Below, piece by piece: positions 24,960 to 33,892 of a stretch of 64,000 nucleotides of DNA (position 1 is the first letter of the stretch; each line of letters opens with the position of its first letter). The stretch spans positions 78,518 through 142,517 of the forward strand of contig NZ_KK366009.1 in assembly GCF_000686725.1 (NCBI RefSeq), read 5' to 3'. The stretch is from Clostridium akagii DSM 12554 (lineage in GTDB: Bacteria > Bacillota > Clostridia > Clostridiales > Clostridiaceae). Below the pieces are notes generated by a model. It did no database searches, was not told where the DNA came from, and saw only the letters and a program-made list of their open reading frames with translations. The translations under genes and the position numbers were made by a program.

Positions 24960-25712
24960 ATGTTAGAACTGAAAAATATTAAAAAAACATTTGGAGGAAG
25001 GCTTGTGCTTGATGGAATAAGTCTTCAAATAGAAGAGGGTGAAATAGTTTCAATGCTAGGTCTTAGTGGAAGTGGGAAAACCACATTATTAAATATAATC
25101 TTAGGGCTAGTACCTATGGATAGTGGTTCAATTATTTATAATGGAACAGATATAAGTAAAGTACCTATGAAAAAACGAGGATTTAATATTGTATTTCAAG
25201 ATTATGCACTTTTCCCTAATTTAAATGCTTATAAAAATATTGTTTATGGACTTAAAAATAAGCCTGATTTATTAAGCAAGGAAGAACTCGAGGATATTAT
25301 AGATTTTTTAGAACTTAGACCACATTTATCTAAAAAGATAGAGCAACTGTCAGGTGGTCAAAAACAAAGGGTAGCATTAGCTCGAACTCTGGTAACAAAA
25401 CCTAAAATCCTACTTTTAGATGAACCTTTAAGTGCACTGGATGGAGTAATAAAAGAAACAATTAAAGATAGAATTAAAGCAATTACTCAAAAGTACAAGA
25501 TTACGACGATTATTGTCACCCATGACCCAGAGGAAGCTTTGACAATTTCTCATAAGGTATTGATTATAGACAAGGGCATTATATCTCAGTATGGCACACC
25601 TAAGGAGGTTATTAATAAACCTAATAATAGTTTTGTGGAAGAATTTATAGTGCATCAATTACAAATAAAACGAGATAATATTTACAATTTGTTTGGAGAG
25701 TGTTATGCATAA
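24960..25712 (+). CDS. ABC importer ATPase of the aminoethylphosphonate locus
   Basis: GGAGG precedes ATG 24960. The 250-residue ATPase has Walker A GLSGSGKTT, Q-loop VFQDYALFPN, signature LSGGQKQR, Walker B LLLLDEPLSAL and the H-loop VTHDPEEAL. It belongs to the PotA/FbpC-like group but ends soon after the nucleotide-binding domain, so it lacks the ~100-residue C-terminal TOBE regulatory domain those proteins usually carry. It overlaps the permease gene by 8 bases. It should energise uptake of 2-aminoethylphosphonate through the permease at 25705. Confidence 0.88.
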   Translation: MLELKNIKKTFGGRLVLDGISLQIEEGEIVSMLGLSGSGKTTLLNIILGLVPMDSGSIIYNGTDISKVPMKKRGFNIVFQDYALFPNLNAYKNIVYGLKNKPDLLSKEELEDIIDFLELRPHLSKKIEQLSGGQKQRVALARTLVTKPKILLLDEPLSALDGVIKETIKDRIKAITQKYKITTIIVTHDPEEALTISHKVLIIDKGIISQYGTPKEVINKPNNSFVEEFIVHQLQIKRDNIYNLFGECYA

Positions 25713-27315
25713 TAAAAAATTAGAGATAAAAATTATTTTTACAGTGATAGCATTATTTTTCATGGTCTTTCTTTTTGCACCTTTAGTTGTACTTTTGAGG
25801 AATTCGCTAAGTAGTTTTATTCCTTTGCTTCACAATAAGGAAATTTATACGGCAACCCAAAATAGCATTCAAGTTTCAGTAGTGGCAGCTTTAATAACAA
25901 CAATATTGGCTTTTATTTTGGCTTATGCAGTAAATTGTACAAATATTTTAAAACCTATAAATGCAATAATAAAAGTGGGAATATCAGTTCCGATGCTTCT
26001 GCCTACAATCACCTATGGGTTTGTTATTATATATTCATTTGGTAAACAGGGATTATTAACAAAAATTTTGGGAAGACAAATGTTTGATATTTATGGTTTT
26101 AATGGGTTGTTACTTGGTTACATTATATACACTGTGCCTTTTGCTTTTCTTTTAGTAAATAATTCATTTGGATATATTGATAAAAAATTCATGGTTGTTT
26201 CAAAGCTTATGGGTGACAACTTTTTGAGAAGTTTTATAAATACCATAATTCATCCACTTATAGGTACTTTAGGAGGAGCATTTGTTTTAACATTTATGCT
26301 GAGCTTTACGGATTTTGGAATACCTACATCACTACAAGGAACTTATAATGTTTTATCCACTATGTTATATCAAGTTATGTTAGGATCTATACCAAATTTT
26401 AATAGTGGTTCAGCCATTGCACTTATAATGCTTGTTCCATCTATTATAGGTATTGTATTTTTAAACTATTTAGAAAAATTTAATTTTCATTATGACAAGT
26501 TTTCAAAAACTGAGATAGTTAAAAACAAATTCCGAGATATAAGTTTTGCTAGCATTTCTATATTAACGATAATTTCAATTGTATCTGTATTTCTAGTGAT
26601 GTTTATAGCTCCTTTTGTTGTTAATTATCCCTATGATATGAGATTTACTACCAAATTTATATTCCAAATGTTTACCACGGGGCAAATAAAAGAGGTTTAT
26701 GTAAATTCATTATATGTTGCTATTATTTCATCGGTACTTGGCGTAGTAATTTCATATGTTTCAGCCTTAATAAATGTTAGAACTAATCTTAGTAAAAAAG
26801 TTACAAAAAGTATCGATGTTTTTTCTATGATCACAAATAGTGTGCCTGGAATGGTACTAGGAATTGCTTACCTAATGTTTTTTAATAATAGTGATTTAAA
26901 AGAAACATTTACCATAATTATTATTTGTAATATCATTCATCTATTTACTACACCATATTTAATGGCAAAAAACTCACTTTCAAAAATAAATCCAGCTTTT
27001 GAAACTACAGGAGAGTTAATGGGAGATACGTGGATTAAAACAATCATTAGAGTTATAATTCCCAATTCCATATCTACAATAATTGAGATGTTTGGATACT
27101 ATTTTATTAATTCCATGGTTACAATTAGTGCAATTATATTTCTTGTTGGTGCAACAACTTCTGTCATAACTAGCAAAATACAAGAACTTCAGCACTTTGA
27201 GGATTATAATCAAATATTCATCTTGTCAATTATTGTTTTTCTAACAAATATTATTATTAAAATTTGCTGCGAACTAGCAAATAAAAAAATTCAGTCAAAC
27301 AGGGAGAGATTATAA
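25705..27315 (+). CDS. ABC importer fused double permease of the aminoethylphosphonate locus
   Basis: I chose ATG 25705 (GGAGAG upstream), inside the end of the ATPase gene. The ~536-residue protein has about twelve membrane helices and two copies of the BPD_transp_1 domain in one chain. The EAA-like loops are FMVVSKLMGDNFLRSFINTII in the first half and FETTGELMGDTWIKTIIRVII in the second. The fused architecture is that of PhnU2/FbpB-type permeases, including the family annotated for putative 2-aminoethylphosphonate uptake. The substrate-binding lipoprotein gene starts 1 base after its stop. Confidence 0.88.
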   Translation: MHNKKLEIKIIFTVIALFFMVFLFAPLVVLLRNSLSSFIPLLHNKEIYTATQNSIQVSVVAALITTILAFILAYAVNCTNILKPINAIIKVGISVPMLLPTITYGFVIIYSFGKQGLLTKILGRQMFDIYGFNGLLLGYIIYTVPFAFLLVNNSFGYIDKKFMVVSKLMGDNFLRSFINTIIHPLIGTLGGAFVLTFMLSFTDFGIPTSLQGTYNVLSTMLYQVMLGSIPNFNSGSAIALIMLVPSIIGIVFLNYLEKFNFHYDKFSKTEIVKNKFRDISFASISILTIISIVSVFLVMFIAPFVVNYPYDMRFTTKFIFQMFTTGQIKEVYVNSLYVAIISSVLGVVISYVSALINVRTNLSKKVTKSIDVFSMITNSVPGMVLGIAYLMFFNNSDLKETFTIIIICNIIHLFTTPYLMAKNSLSKINPAFETTGELMGDTWIKTIIRVIIPNSISTIIEMFGYYFINSMVTISAIIFLVGATTSVITSKIQELQHFEDYNQIFILSIIVFLTNIIIKICCELANKKIQSNRERL

Positions 27316-27316
27316 C

Positions 27317-28300
27317 ATGAAAAAAAATTTGATATTTGTTTCTATTTTAGTTATTTGTTTTACTTTAGTAGGGTTATCAGGATGTTCTAGTACTAAGGCT
27401 CAAAAAGTTGTAATTTATACAAATGCAGATGTGGAAGCGGTGCAAGCAATGGAGAAGAGCTTAAATACTGCAGGGTATAGTGATAAATATGTATTGAAAT
27501 CATTTGGAACTTCTGAACTTGGCGGTAAGCTCATGCTTGAAGGAGATAAGATTCAAGCAAATTTAATTACTATGAGTTCTTTTTATATTGATAGTTCACA
27601 GAAGAAAAATAATATGTACGAAAATTTAGATTTTACTACAAACGCCATAGAAAAATATCCTTCTTTTTATACACCAATACTTGCAAATACAGGTTCAATA
27701 TTTTTAAATACACAGGTTATGAAAGAAAAAGGATTAACTATGCCCACATCTCTTAAGGATTTATCTAAAGCTGAGTATAAAGGTCTAGTTTCTATACCAA
27801 ATATAATGAGTTCATCCACAGGTTGGCTTATGGTTCAAGCTATAATAAGTCAGTACGGTGAGACTGAAGGCAAGGACATCCTTCATAATATTATTGTGAA
27901 TTGTGGTGCGAATCTTGAAGCTGGAGGGTCAGGTCCAATAGAAAAAGTAAGAGTTGGAGAAGTGGCAGTAGGGTTTGGTCTTCGTCATCAGGCAGTACAA
28001 GATAAAGTATCTGGTAAGCCAATAGATTATGTAGATCCAATTGAAGGCAATTATTCTCTTACAGAGTCCATAGCAGTAGTTAAAAAAAGTGACAGTGCTA
28101 CGACAAAATTAGCACAGGAAATGGCAAAAATTATTATTACTAAAGCAAGAGGTGATCTTATAAAAACCTATCCTGTAGCATTGTATAAAGGTGAAAATAT
28201 TAGTAATTTAAATAAACCAAGTAATTCTAAAAAATTCTCACAGCCATTAACAGTGGAGCTTTTACAAAAACATATAGACTTTTTTAAATCAGCAAAATAA
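27317..28300 (+). CDS. ABC importer substrate-binding lipoprotein (aminoethylphosphonate)
   Basis: The 327-residue protein starts with a lipoprotein signal peptide; the lipobox LSGC puts the lipidated cysteine at residue 23. The mature part is a periplasmic-binding-protein-like type 2 fold of the FbpA/PotD group (VVIYTNADVEAVQAMEKSL near the start). It should capture AEP outside the membrane and deliver it to the fused permease. The next gene, phnW, follows after 25 bases. Confidence 0.85.
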   Translation: MKKNLIFVSILVICFTLVGLSGCSSTKAQKVVIYTNADVEAVQAMEKSLNTAGYSDKYVLKSFGTSELGGKLMLEGDKIQANLITMSSFYIDSSQKKNNMYENLDFTTNAIEKYPSFYTPILANTGSIFLNTQVMKEKGLTMPTSLKDLSKAEYKGLVSIPNIMSSSTGWLMVQAIISQYGETEGKDILHNIIVNCGANLEAGGSGPIEKVRVGEVAVGFGLRHQAVQDKVSGKPIDYVDPIEGNYSLTESIAVVKKSDSATTKLAQEMAKIIITKARGDLIKTYPVALYKGENISNLNKPSNSKKFSQPLTVELLQKHIDFFKSAK

Positions 28301-28325
28301 TGTAAGAAATTGGAGATAAAATAAT

Positions 28326-29420
28326 ATGAATGAATACAAATTATTAACACCAGGACCACTTACAACTTCTAAAAAGGTGAAAGAGCAAATGCTCTTTGAC
28401 CGCTGTACTTGGGATGATGAGTATAAAGCTATCACTCAGAAAATCAGAAAACAATTATTGGAGATTGCAGGAGCTTCGGAAGAAACGTATACATCTGTTT
28501 TGATGCAAGGAAGTGGAAGCTTTGGGGTGGAGTCTATTTTAAACTCTGTTATAAACAAAGGGGATAAACTACTAATTGTGTGCAATGGAGCTTATGGTGA
28601 AAGAATTATAACTATGGCTAAATATATAGGAATTGACTATGTTAATTATCATACAGAATATGACAAGATTTTTGAAATAGATGAAATAAAAGATATTCTT
28701 AATAAGGATAAGTCCATAACTCATATTGTTATGGTTCATTGTGAAACAACCACAGGAATATTAAATCCAATTGAGGACATTGCAAAAATTTCTAAAGAAT
28801 ATGGCAAAATATTAATTATAGATGCAATGAGTAGTTTTGGCGGAATACCAATTGATGTTCAAAAACTGAGCATAGATTATTTGATTAGCAGTGCCAACAA
28901 GTGCATTCAGGGGGTACCAGGTTTTTGTTTTGTAATTGCCAGGAGAGAAAAACTTCTTAAATGTGAAGGAAATTCTAAAAGTTTATGTTTGGATTTATAC
29001 GATCAGTGGAAGTATATGGACAATGACGGTAAATGGAGATTTACCTCACCTACTCATGTAGTTGCTGCTTTTTCTAAGGCTATAGATGAATTGATTGAGG
29101 AGGGAGGAGTTCTAGCAAGAAATGAAAGATATAAGAACAATAATTTTATACTAAGAAAAATGCTAAAATACATGGGCTTTGAGCCATATATTAGAGAAAA
29201 TCTTCAATCTCCAATTATAACTACTTTTCGTTTCCCTAACCTGGAATTTGATTTTAATGATTTCTATAACTATGTAAAGAAAAGAGGATATGTTTTATAC
29301 CCAGGTAAATTAACCGAAACGGATACTTTTAGGATTGGTAATATAGGGGAGATTTACGAGGAAGATATTAAAAAATTGTGTGGGATAATAGGTGACTATA
29401 TGGGAGGGAAAAAATCATGA
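28326..29420 (+). CDS. phnW: 2-aminoethylphosphonate-pyruvate transaminase PhnW
   Basis: The 364-residue class V PLP enzyme transfers the amino group of AEP to pyruvate, giving phosphonoacetaldehyde and alanine. Family marks: the N-terminal LLTPGPLTTSKKVKEQML, the Asp that holds the PLP nitrogen in LIIDAMSSFGGIP, and the Schiff-base lysine in SSANKCIQGVPGF. Full length. Its stop codon overlaps the phnX start (ATGA, 4 bases), so both are translationally coupled. No missing residues noticed. Confidence 0.93.
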   Translation: MNEYKLLTPGPLTTSKKVKEQMLFDRCTWDDEYKAITQKIRKQLLEIAGASEETYTSVLMQGSGSFGVESILNSVINKGDKLLIVCNGAYGERIITMAKYIGIDYVNYHTEYDKIFEIDEIKDILNKDKSITHIVMVHCETTTGILNPIEDIAKISKEYGKILIIDAMSSFGGIPIDVQKLSIDYLISSANKCIQGVPGFCFVIARREKLLKCEGNSKSLCLDLYDQWKYMDNDGKWRFTSPTHVVAAFSKAIDELIEEGGVLARNERYKNNNFILRKMLKYMGFEPYIRENLQSPIITTFRFPNLEFDFNDFYNYVKKRGYVLYPGKLTETDTFRIGNIGEIYEEDIKKLCGIIGDYMGGKKS

Positions 29421-30232
29421 GTGGAGTTGAAGGAATAATTTTAGATTGGGCAGGAACCACTGTGGATTTTGGATGTTTTGCACCTGTGAATGTATTCTTA
29501 CAAGTATTTATGGATAATGGCATTGAAGTAACAGTGGAGGAAGCAAGAAAACCTATGGGAATGCTCAAGATAGATCATATTAAGACTATGCTAGAGATGA
29601 AACGGATAAATGATCTCTGGAGAGAGAAGTACGGTAGGAATTTTAATGAGGAAGATGTATATGATTTGTATTCAAAATTTGAACCATTACTTATAAGTTC
29701 ACTGGCTAGGTTTTCAGAACCATTACCGGATGTTGTAGAAACAATTAATACATTAAGACGTAGTGGCTTGAAAATTGGTTCAACTACGGGTTATACAGAT
29801 AAAATGTTAGAGGTAGTTTTGGAAAATGCTAAAACGTATGGCTATGAACCGGATTTTTGGATAACTCCAGACGCTACGAATTCTTGTGGAAGGCCTTTTC
29901 CCTATATGATATATAGGAATATTGAAGCCTTAAAACTTTCGGCTACTTGTAAGGTTGTAAAGGTTGGAGATACAAAGTCAGATATAGAAGAAGGATTAAA
30001 TGCAGGAGTTTGGTCTGTAGGAGTTGTTGTTGGAAGTTCTCAAATGGGATTAAATTATGCGGAGTTTCAGAATTTGCCACAAATAAAGAAAAATGAGGTT
30101 ATAAAAGTTACAGAGCAAGCTTTTTTAGACGCTGGGGCAGATTTCACAATAAATACAATGAAGGAACTACCTGAATTAATAAAAAAGATAAATGAGTTCA
30201 TAGAGGAAGGTAGAAGACCAAATGCAAAATAA
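29417..30232 (+). CDS. phnX: Phosphonoacetaldehyde hydrolase (phosphonatase) PhnX
   Basis: The 271-residue HAD enzyme breaks the C-P bond of phosphonoacetaldehyde to acetaldehyde and phosphate. The nucleophile Asp lies in ILDWAGTTVDFGCFAPV, where the Trp replaces the usual hydrophobic residue as in known phosphonatases. The Schiff-base lysine unique to this family is in ARKPMGMLKIDHIK. Also visible: KIGSTTGYTDKM and the acidic motif KVGDTKSDIEEGLNAG. It overlaps phnW by 4 bases and pbfA by 11. Confidence 0.93.
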   Translation: MSGVEGIILDWAGTTVDFGCFAPVNVFLQVFMDNGIEVTVEEARKPMGMLKIDHIKTMLEMKRINDLWREKYGRNFNEEDVYDLYSKFEPLLISSLARFSEPLPDVVETINTLRRSGLKIGSTTGYTDKMLEVVLENAKTYGYEPDFWITPDATNSCGRPFPYMIYRNIEALKLSATCKVVKVGDTKSDIEEGLNAGVWSVGVVVGSSQMGLNYAEFQNLPQIKKNEVIKVTEQAFLDAGADFTINTMKELPELIKKINEFIEEGRRPNAK

Positions 30233-31577
30233 AGCCGGTTTAAATAGAGAAGGAGACGTGAATTTCACACCACTTCGCTCAAATTTTTTTAATACTCTCT
30301 CTGAAAAGACCAAAGTTTTATTAAAAAGGGATGAAAACTTTTTTATAAAACAATCCATGTCTACACCTTGTATGAATGTTATAACAAAGGCTGAGGGTTG
30401 TTACATAGAGGATATATCCGGGAAAAAATATCTGGATTTTCATGGTAATAGCGTGCATCAAGTTGGATATAAAAATCCATATGTAATTAAAGCCGTGAAA
30501 AATCAGCTGGATGAACTATCATTTATACCAAGAAGATATACATCAGAAATTGTTGTTAAGGCAGCAAAAGCTTTAGTTGATAAAACAATTTCTAAAGATT
30601 ACAAGGTATTGTTTACTCCTTCAGGTGGTGCAGCTGTGGGAATTGCGCTTAAAATAGCTAGAAAGGTTACAGGAAAATATAAGGTGATTTCTTTATGGGA
30701 ATCTTTTCATGGTGCAGGACTTGATTCAATTTCTGTTGGTGGGGAATATACTTTCAAAAAGGATATGGGACCACTTATGCCTGGGTGCATAAGGTCTATT
30801 GCCTACAATGCCTACAGAAATCTTATTCATAGTTCTGACAAGCAAGCAGTTGCAAACTTTTGTTTGGATTATATGGAGTACATAATAAAAAATGAAGGTG
30901 AAATAGGTGCAATATTATTAGAACCTGTTAGAGCTACAGATACTCATATTCCGCCACAAATGTATTTTGAAAGGTTAAGACAGATTTGTGATGATAATGA
31001 GATTTTATTGATTTTTGATGAGATTCCCACAGCACTGGGTAGAAGTGGGGAGTTTTATGTGCACAAAAATTTCAATGTGGAGCCTGACATTCTTGTGCTA
31101 GGCAAAGGACTTGGAGGTAGCGTGATTCCACAAGCTTGCATACTTACAAAATCAAAATATGATTTAGCACAAGATATTTCACTTGGTCACTACACTCATG
31201 AAAAACCAGCACTAGGCTCTGCAGCAATTCTTGCTACTATTGAATATATGGATGATTTTAATCTTCTAGAAAATTGTAGGAGACAATCAACTTTTGCCTT
31301 AAAATGTTCAAAGAAGCTTTATGAAAAATATGAGTGCATTGGTGATATAAGAATAATAGGGCTATTAATAACTTTTGAGATGGTGAAGGATAGAACTACA
31401 AAGGAAAAAGATGAGGAAATTTGTGAAAAAATGCTTTATTATTGTTTGAAAAATGGTTTATCTTTTAAACTATCAAATGGAAACTGCATAACATGGCATC
31501 CGCCTCTTATCGTTAATGAAGAACAATTGTCTTTTGCGTTTAATTTACTTGAAGAAGCAATATTAAATTGCCAATAA
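30222..31577 (+). CDS. pbfA: Class III PLP enzyme, PbfA-like (R)-1-hydroxy-2-aminoethylphosphonate ammonia-lyase
   Basis: The 451-residue protein has the fold-type I class III aminotransferase layout: FTPSGGAAVGIALKIARK (phosphate-binding region), LLIFDEIPTALGRSG with the PLP-nitrogen Asp, and the Schiff-base lysine in VLGKGLGG. It starts inside phnX, so it belongs to the phosphonatase pathway. In bacterial phosphonate clusters a class III enzyme in this place is known as PbfA. It is a lyase rather than a transaminase and converts (R)-1-hydroxy-2-aminoethylphosphonate to phosphonoacetaldehyde and ammonia, feeding PhnX. An alternative is a second AEP transaminase. The assignment rests on context and family, not on a diagnostic residue. 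Confidence 0.75.
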   Translation: MQNKAGLNREGDVNFTPLRSNFFNTLSEKTKVLLKRDENFFIKQSMSTPCMNVITKAEGCYIEDISGKKYLDFHGNSVHQVGYKNPYVIKAVKNQLDELSFIPRRYTSEIVVKAAKALVDKTISKDYKVLFTPSGGAAVGIALKIARKVTGKYKVISLWESFHGAGLDSISVGGEYTFKKDMGPLMPGCIRSIAYNAYRNLIHSSDKQAVANFCLDYMEYIIKNEGEIGAILLEPVRATDTHIPPQMYFERLRQICDDNEILLIFDEIPTALGRSGEFYVHKNFNVEPDILVLGKGLGGSVIPQACILTKSKYDLAQDISLGHYTHEKPALGSAAILATIEYMDDFNLLENCRRQSTFALKCSKKLYEKYECIGDIRIIGLLITFEMVKDRTTKEKDEEICEKMLYYCLKNGLSFKLSNGNCITWHPPLIVNEEQLSFAFNLLEEAILNCQ

Positions 31578-31595
31578 ATAAACTCAAAAAAGTAA

Positions 31596-31641
31596 AATAG
31601 GAAATAATCTAAGGTTAATTAGATTATTTCCTATTAATTTC
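31596..31641 (+). terminator. Strong terminator of the phosphonate operon
   Basis: A perfect 17-bp stem (31596-31612 with 31619-31635) closes a 6-base loop; the following bases are AATTTC, so the T-tract is short. Confidence 0.75.
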
Positions 31642-32019
31642 GCTAAAACTTTTTTCAGTCCCAGCTATAAAAAGGATATAACGATTTTCAAGCACAAATA
31701 TTTATAGCTTATTACCTTATTATAATCATCAGACTATAATTAAGTAGGTCATAACATATAAATATGTTCTGCTCGACCAAGCATAAATTTATTTAATTAA
31801 TAAATTAGTTGGAATTCTATTAGAATTGTTAAAACAACTGTAATAGAATCTTTTCCAACATTATAAACTTTTTGCTCAATCGTTATATCCTTTATGATTC
31901 TTATTATACGCTTTATACTTAAAAATATTCAAGAGGCTAATTGAAAAAATATGGAAAATCAGGTAATTTAACAGTAATCATGCACTTGATCCAGTGTTTT
32001 TTATAGCAAAGCAACTTGA

Positions 32020-32265
32020 ATTTCAATTATTGAACTTACAGCACTAGCAGAAGGGAAATTTATAAGAACTTATTTCCCTATAGTATACAGCTGTAGACTT
32101 AAAAATCCTGAAAATAGTGATTTTCAGATTATGACCAAGGAAATGAAAGTAAGAAAAGACTTTTTTAGAGATAATGATCCGCAGATATTAGTAAGGGTTA
32201 AATTCAGCAGGTTAGATTGTTCGATTAATTTGTTGCTAATTAGTCACAACTATGAATATAATTAA
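32020..32265 (+). pseudogene. Possible gene remnant in a long gap
   Basis: Between the terminator at 31641 and the DUF975 gene at 32373 there is no intact gene. A frame of about 81 codons (KFIRTYFPIVYSCRLKNPEN in its first half) runs from a TGA to a TAA with protein-like composition but without a start codon or ribosome site. I do not recognise it. The bases 31642-32019 show nothing else I can support beyond a possible dyad-rich AT stretch. Confidence 0.3.
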
Positions 32266-32372
32266 ATTTTCACTACGTACAGGTTGAAAAAACATGGAAC
32301 TTAGTATACAATTTAGGATGTAATGTAAATATTATGTCGAAATAAACACATTAGATTCATAGGGGGAATATT

Positions 32373-32975
32373 TTGCAAATCAAAAAAAGTCATGAGTTTA
32401 GAAGCGAGGCACGTAATCAGTTAAGAGGAAACTGGACACCAGCTGTTTTAATAACGCTTATATATGGAATATTGCTTGGAATATCAGCAATCCCATATAT
32501 TGGAGCAATTGTTGAGATAGTAATTGGTGGAGCATTGGCACTTGGAGTTACTCTTTGTTTTATGAAATTAGTTAGAGGTGAGGAATTTAAAATTGAAGAC
32601 ATGTTTAGCGGTTTTAATAATTTTGCTTCTGCTCTTTTATTAAATATTGTTAGAGGAATATTTGTTTTTTTATGGTCATTACTTTTGATAGTACCAGGAA
32701 TTATAGCATCTTTTAGATATTCCATGGCAAATTATATTTTAAACGATAGTCCTAAAATAGGAGCTTTAGAATCAATAAGATTAAGCAAAGAAATGATGAT
32801 TGGGCATAAATGGCAACTATTTTGTCTTTACTTTAGTTTTATAGGTTGGTATTTATTGAGTATAATTACTTTGGGGATTGGATTCCTATGGTTAACACCA
32901 TATATTACGACAGCTGTCACAGATTTTTATGAAAATTTAAAAATGGTTAACGGTGACAATGCTGAAACATTATAA
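32373..32975 (+). CDS. DUF975 family membrane protein
   Basis: The start is TTG 32373 with GGGGGAA 8 bases upstream. The 200-residue product has the DUF975 opening (SHEFRSEARNQLRGNW) and four to five hydrophobic helices, with the conserved LLLIVPGIIASFRYSMANYIL and SIRLSKEMMIGHKWQLFCL. Function of the family is unknown; members are common single genes in Firmicutes. Monocistronic with its own terminator. Confidence 0.85.
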   Translation: MQIKKSHEFRSEARNQLRGNWTPAVLITLIYGILLGISAIPYIGAIVEIVIGGALALGVTLCFMKLVRGEEFKIEDMFSGFNNFASALLLNIVRGIFVFLWSLLLIVPGIIASFRYSMANYILNDSPKIGALESIRLSKEMMIGHKWQLFCLYFSFIGWYLLSIITLGIGFLWLTPYITTAVTDFYENLKMVNGDNAETL

Positions 32976-32980
32976 AATTT

Positions 32981-33014
32981 ATCGAGTATAACTTATGTTA
33001 TGCTCGATTTTTTT
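32981..33014 (+). terminator. Intrinsic terminator after the DUF975 gene
   Basis: ATCGAGTATAAC (32981-32992) pairs with GTTATGCTCGAT around TTAT, one G-T pair, followed by a run of seven T. Confidence 0.85.
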
Positions 33015-33129
33015 AAATTTTAATAAGCAAACAGAAGCTACAACAATAAATCCACTCATTCCAAGTATTCCTTAATATTACCTTCTTCAAGTAGGCTAAT
33101 ATCTATAGCCTTTATTTTGGGTATTTTAT

Positions 33130-33828
33130 CTAGCAATTAGTAACATCTGATTTTTCTACATCTTTTATGGACAAATATGCAGCAACAATTCCTATTAGTG
33201 CAAGGATTATTGGAATTATGGTAATGGAGCTTAAGGAATTTTGACTATTGCCATTGTTGAGTAGAGTTACCAATATAATAGAAGATACAATTGTGGCTGA
33301 ACTTGATTTTTTAATCATACCGATATATACAGGAATTAGGTTAATAAAGGAAAATGAAATTGAGTATATAAGAATATTAGTTAATGATTTTACTAAAGTA
33401 TAAATTTTAAAAGGATCGTGAATAAAATTCACAAATACATTTAAAATAAACATACTGGAATCCAAAAAAAAATTTGAGATTATCATAGCGACAAAAGAGA
33501 ATATTAAAACAATAGTTAATTTTGCTACCATAAGTTTTACCCTGTTTATTGGATAAGTGAATAAAATGTTTATTGTTTTGTTTTTGTATTCATCAATTAT
33601 TAATTTTGAAATCAATACTGCTGCAAAAATTGAGAAAGTAGCCCTTACTAAAATACCTGTAGTCAAAAAAACATCAGTATACGTTCTAAGTGCTATATCA
33701 TGAGTGGTTTTCGATTGCAATAGACTCATAAATAAAATAAATAACATAATTAAATTTGCAATTATAACTCCTTTTATTGTTCCACCAAATTTAAACTTCT
33801 TAATTTCTAGTTTCATTAATTTAAGCAC
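33130..33828 (-). CDS. ABC transporter permease, second of a duplicated pair
   Basis: GTG 33828 is preceded by GGGAG. The 232-residue protein has six hydrophobic segments and the look of ABC-2 type permeases of the BcrB/lantibiotic-immunity kind. Its first 26 residues and its last ~30 (IIPIILALIGIVAAYLSIKD) are almost identical to the permease at 33893, while the centre has diverged. It is therefore a tandem duplicate. The pair probably forms a heterodimeric channel with the ATPase at 34584. The 66 bases before it hold the scar of a lost ATPase gene. Confidence 0.85.
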   Translation of the reverse strand: MLKLMKLEIKKFKFGGTIKGVIIANLIMLFILFMSLLQSKTTHDIALRTYTDVFLTTGILVRATFSIFAAVLISKLIIDEYKNKTINILFTYPINRVKLMVAKLTIVLIFSFVAMIISNFFLDSSMFILNVFVNFIHDPFKIYTLVKSLTNILIYSISFSFINLIPVYIGMIKKSSSATIVSSIILVTLLNNGNSQNSLSSITIIPIILALIGIVAAYLSIKDVEKSDVTNC

Positions 33829-33887
33829 TTAAACAACTCCCAGTTAAAAGTTTTCACTAAATTAGTTGTCCTTAATATATATTTTAT
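33822..33887 (-). pseudogene. Scar of a deleted ABC ATPase gene between the two permeases
   Basis: On the minus strand the first ~38 bases of this stretch match the start of the ATPase gene at 35507 (ATATATATTAAG, then ACAACTAATTTAGTGAAAA) with one or two changes. The start codon is altered from ATG to ATA. The remaining ~28 bases match the last codons of that gene (CTTTTAA...TTTAAGTGCTTAA). The join lies at a shared AAAA. The central ~860 bases of the ATPase gene are missing. This shows that an ATPase-permease pair was duplicated in tandem and the second ATPase was then deleted internally, probably by microhomology. Confidence 0.8.
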
Positions 33888-33892
33888 TTCAA

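Noticed and set aside
33010..33129. Short minus-strand frame after the second permease (LLDKIPKIKAIDISLLEE)
   Set aside because: Only 26 codons, starting at a TTG inside the permease end and without a ribosome site; could be debris but is unsupported.
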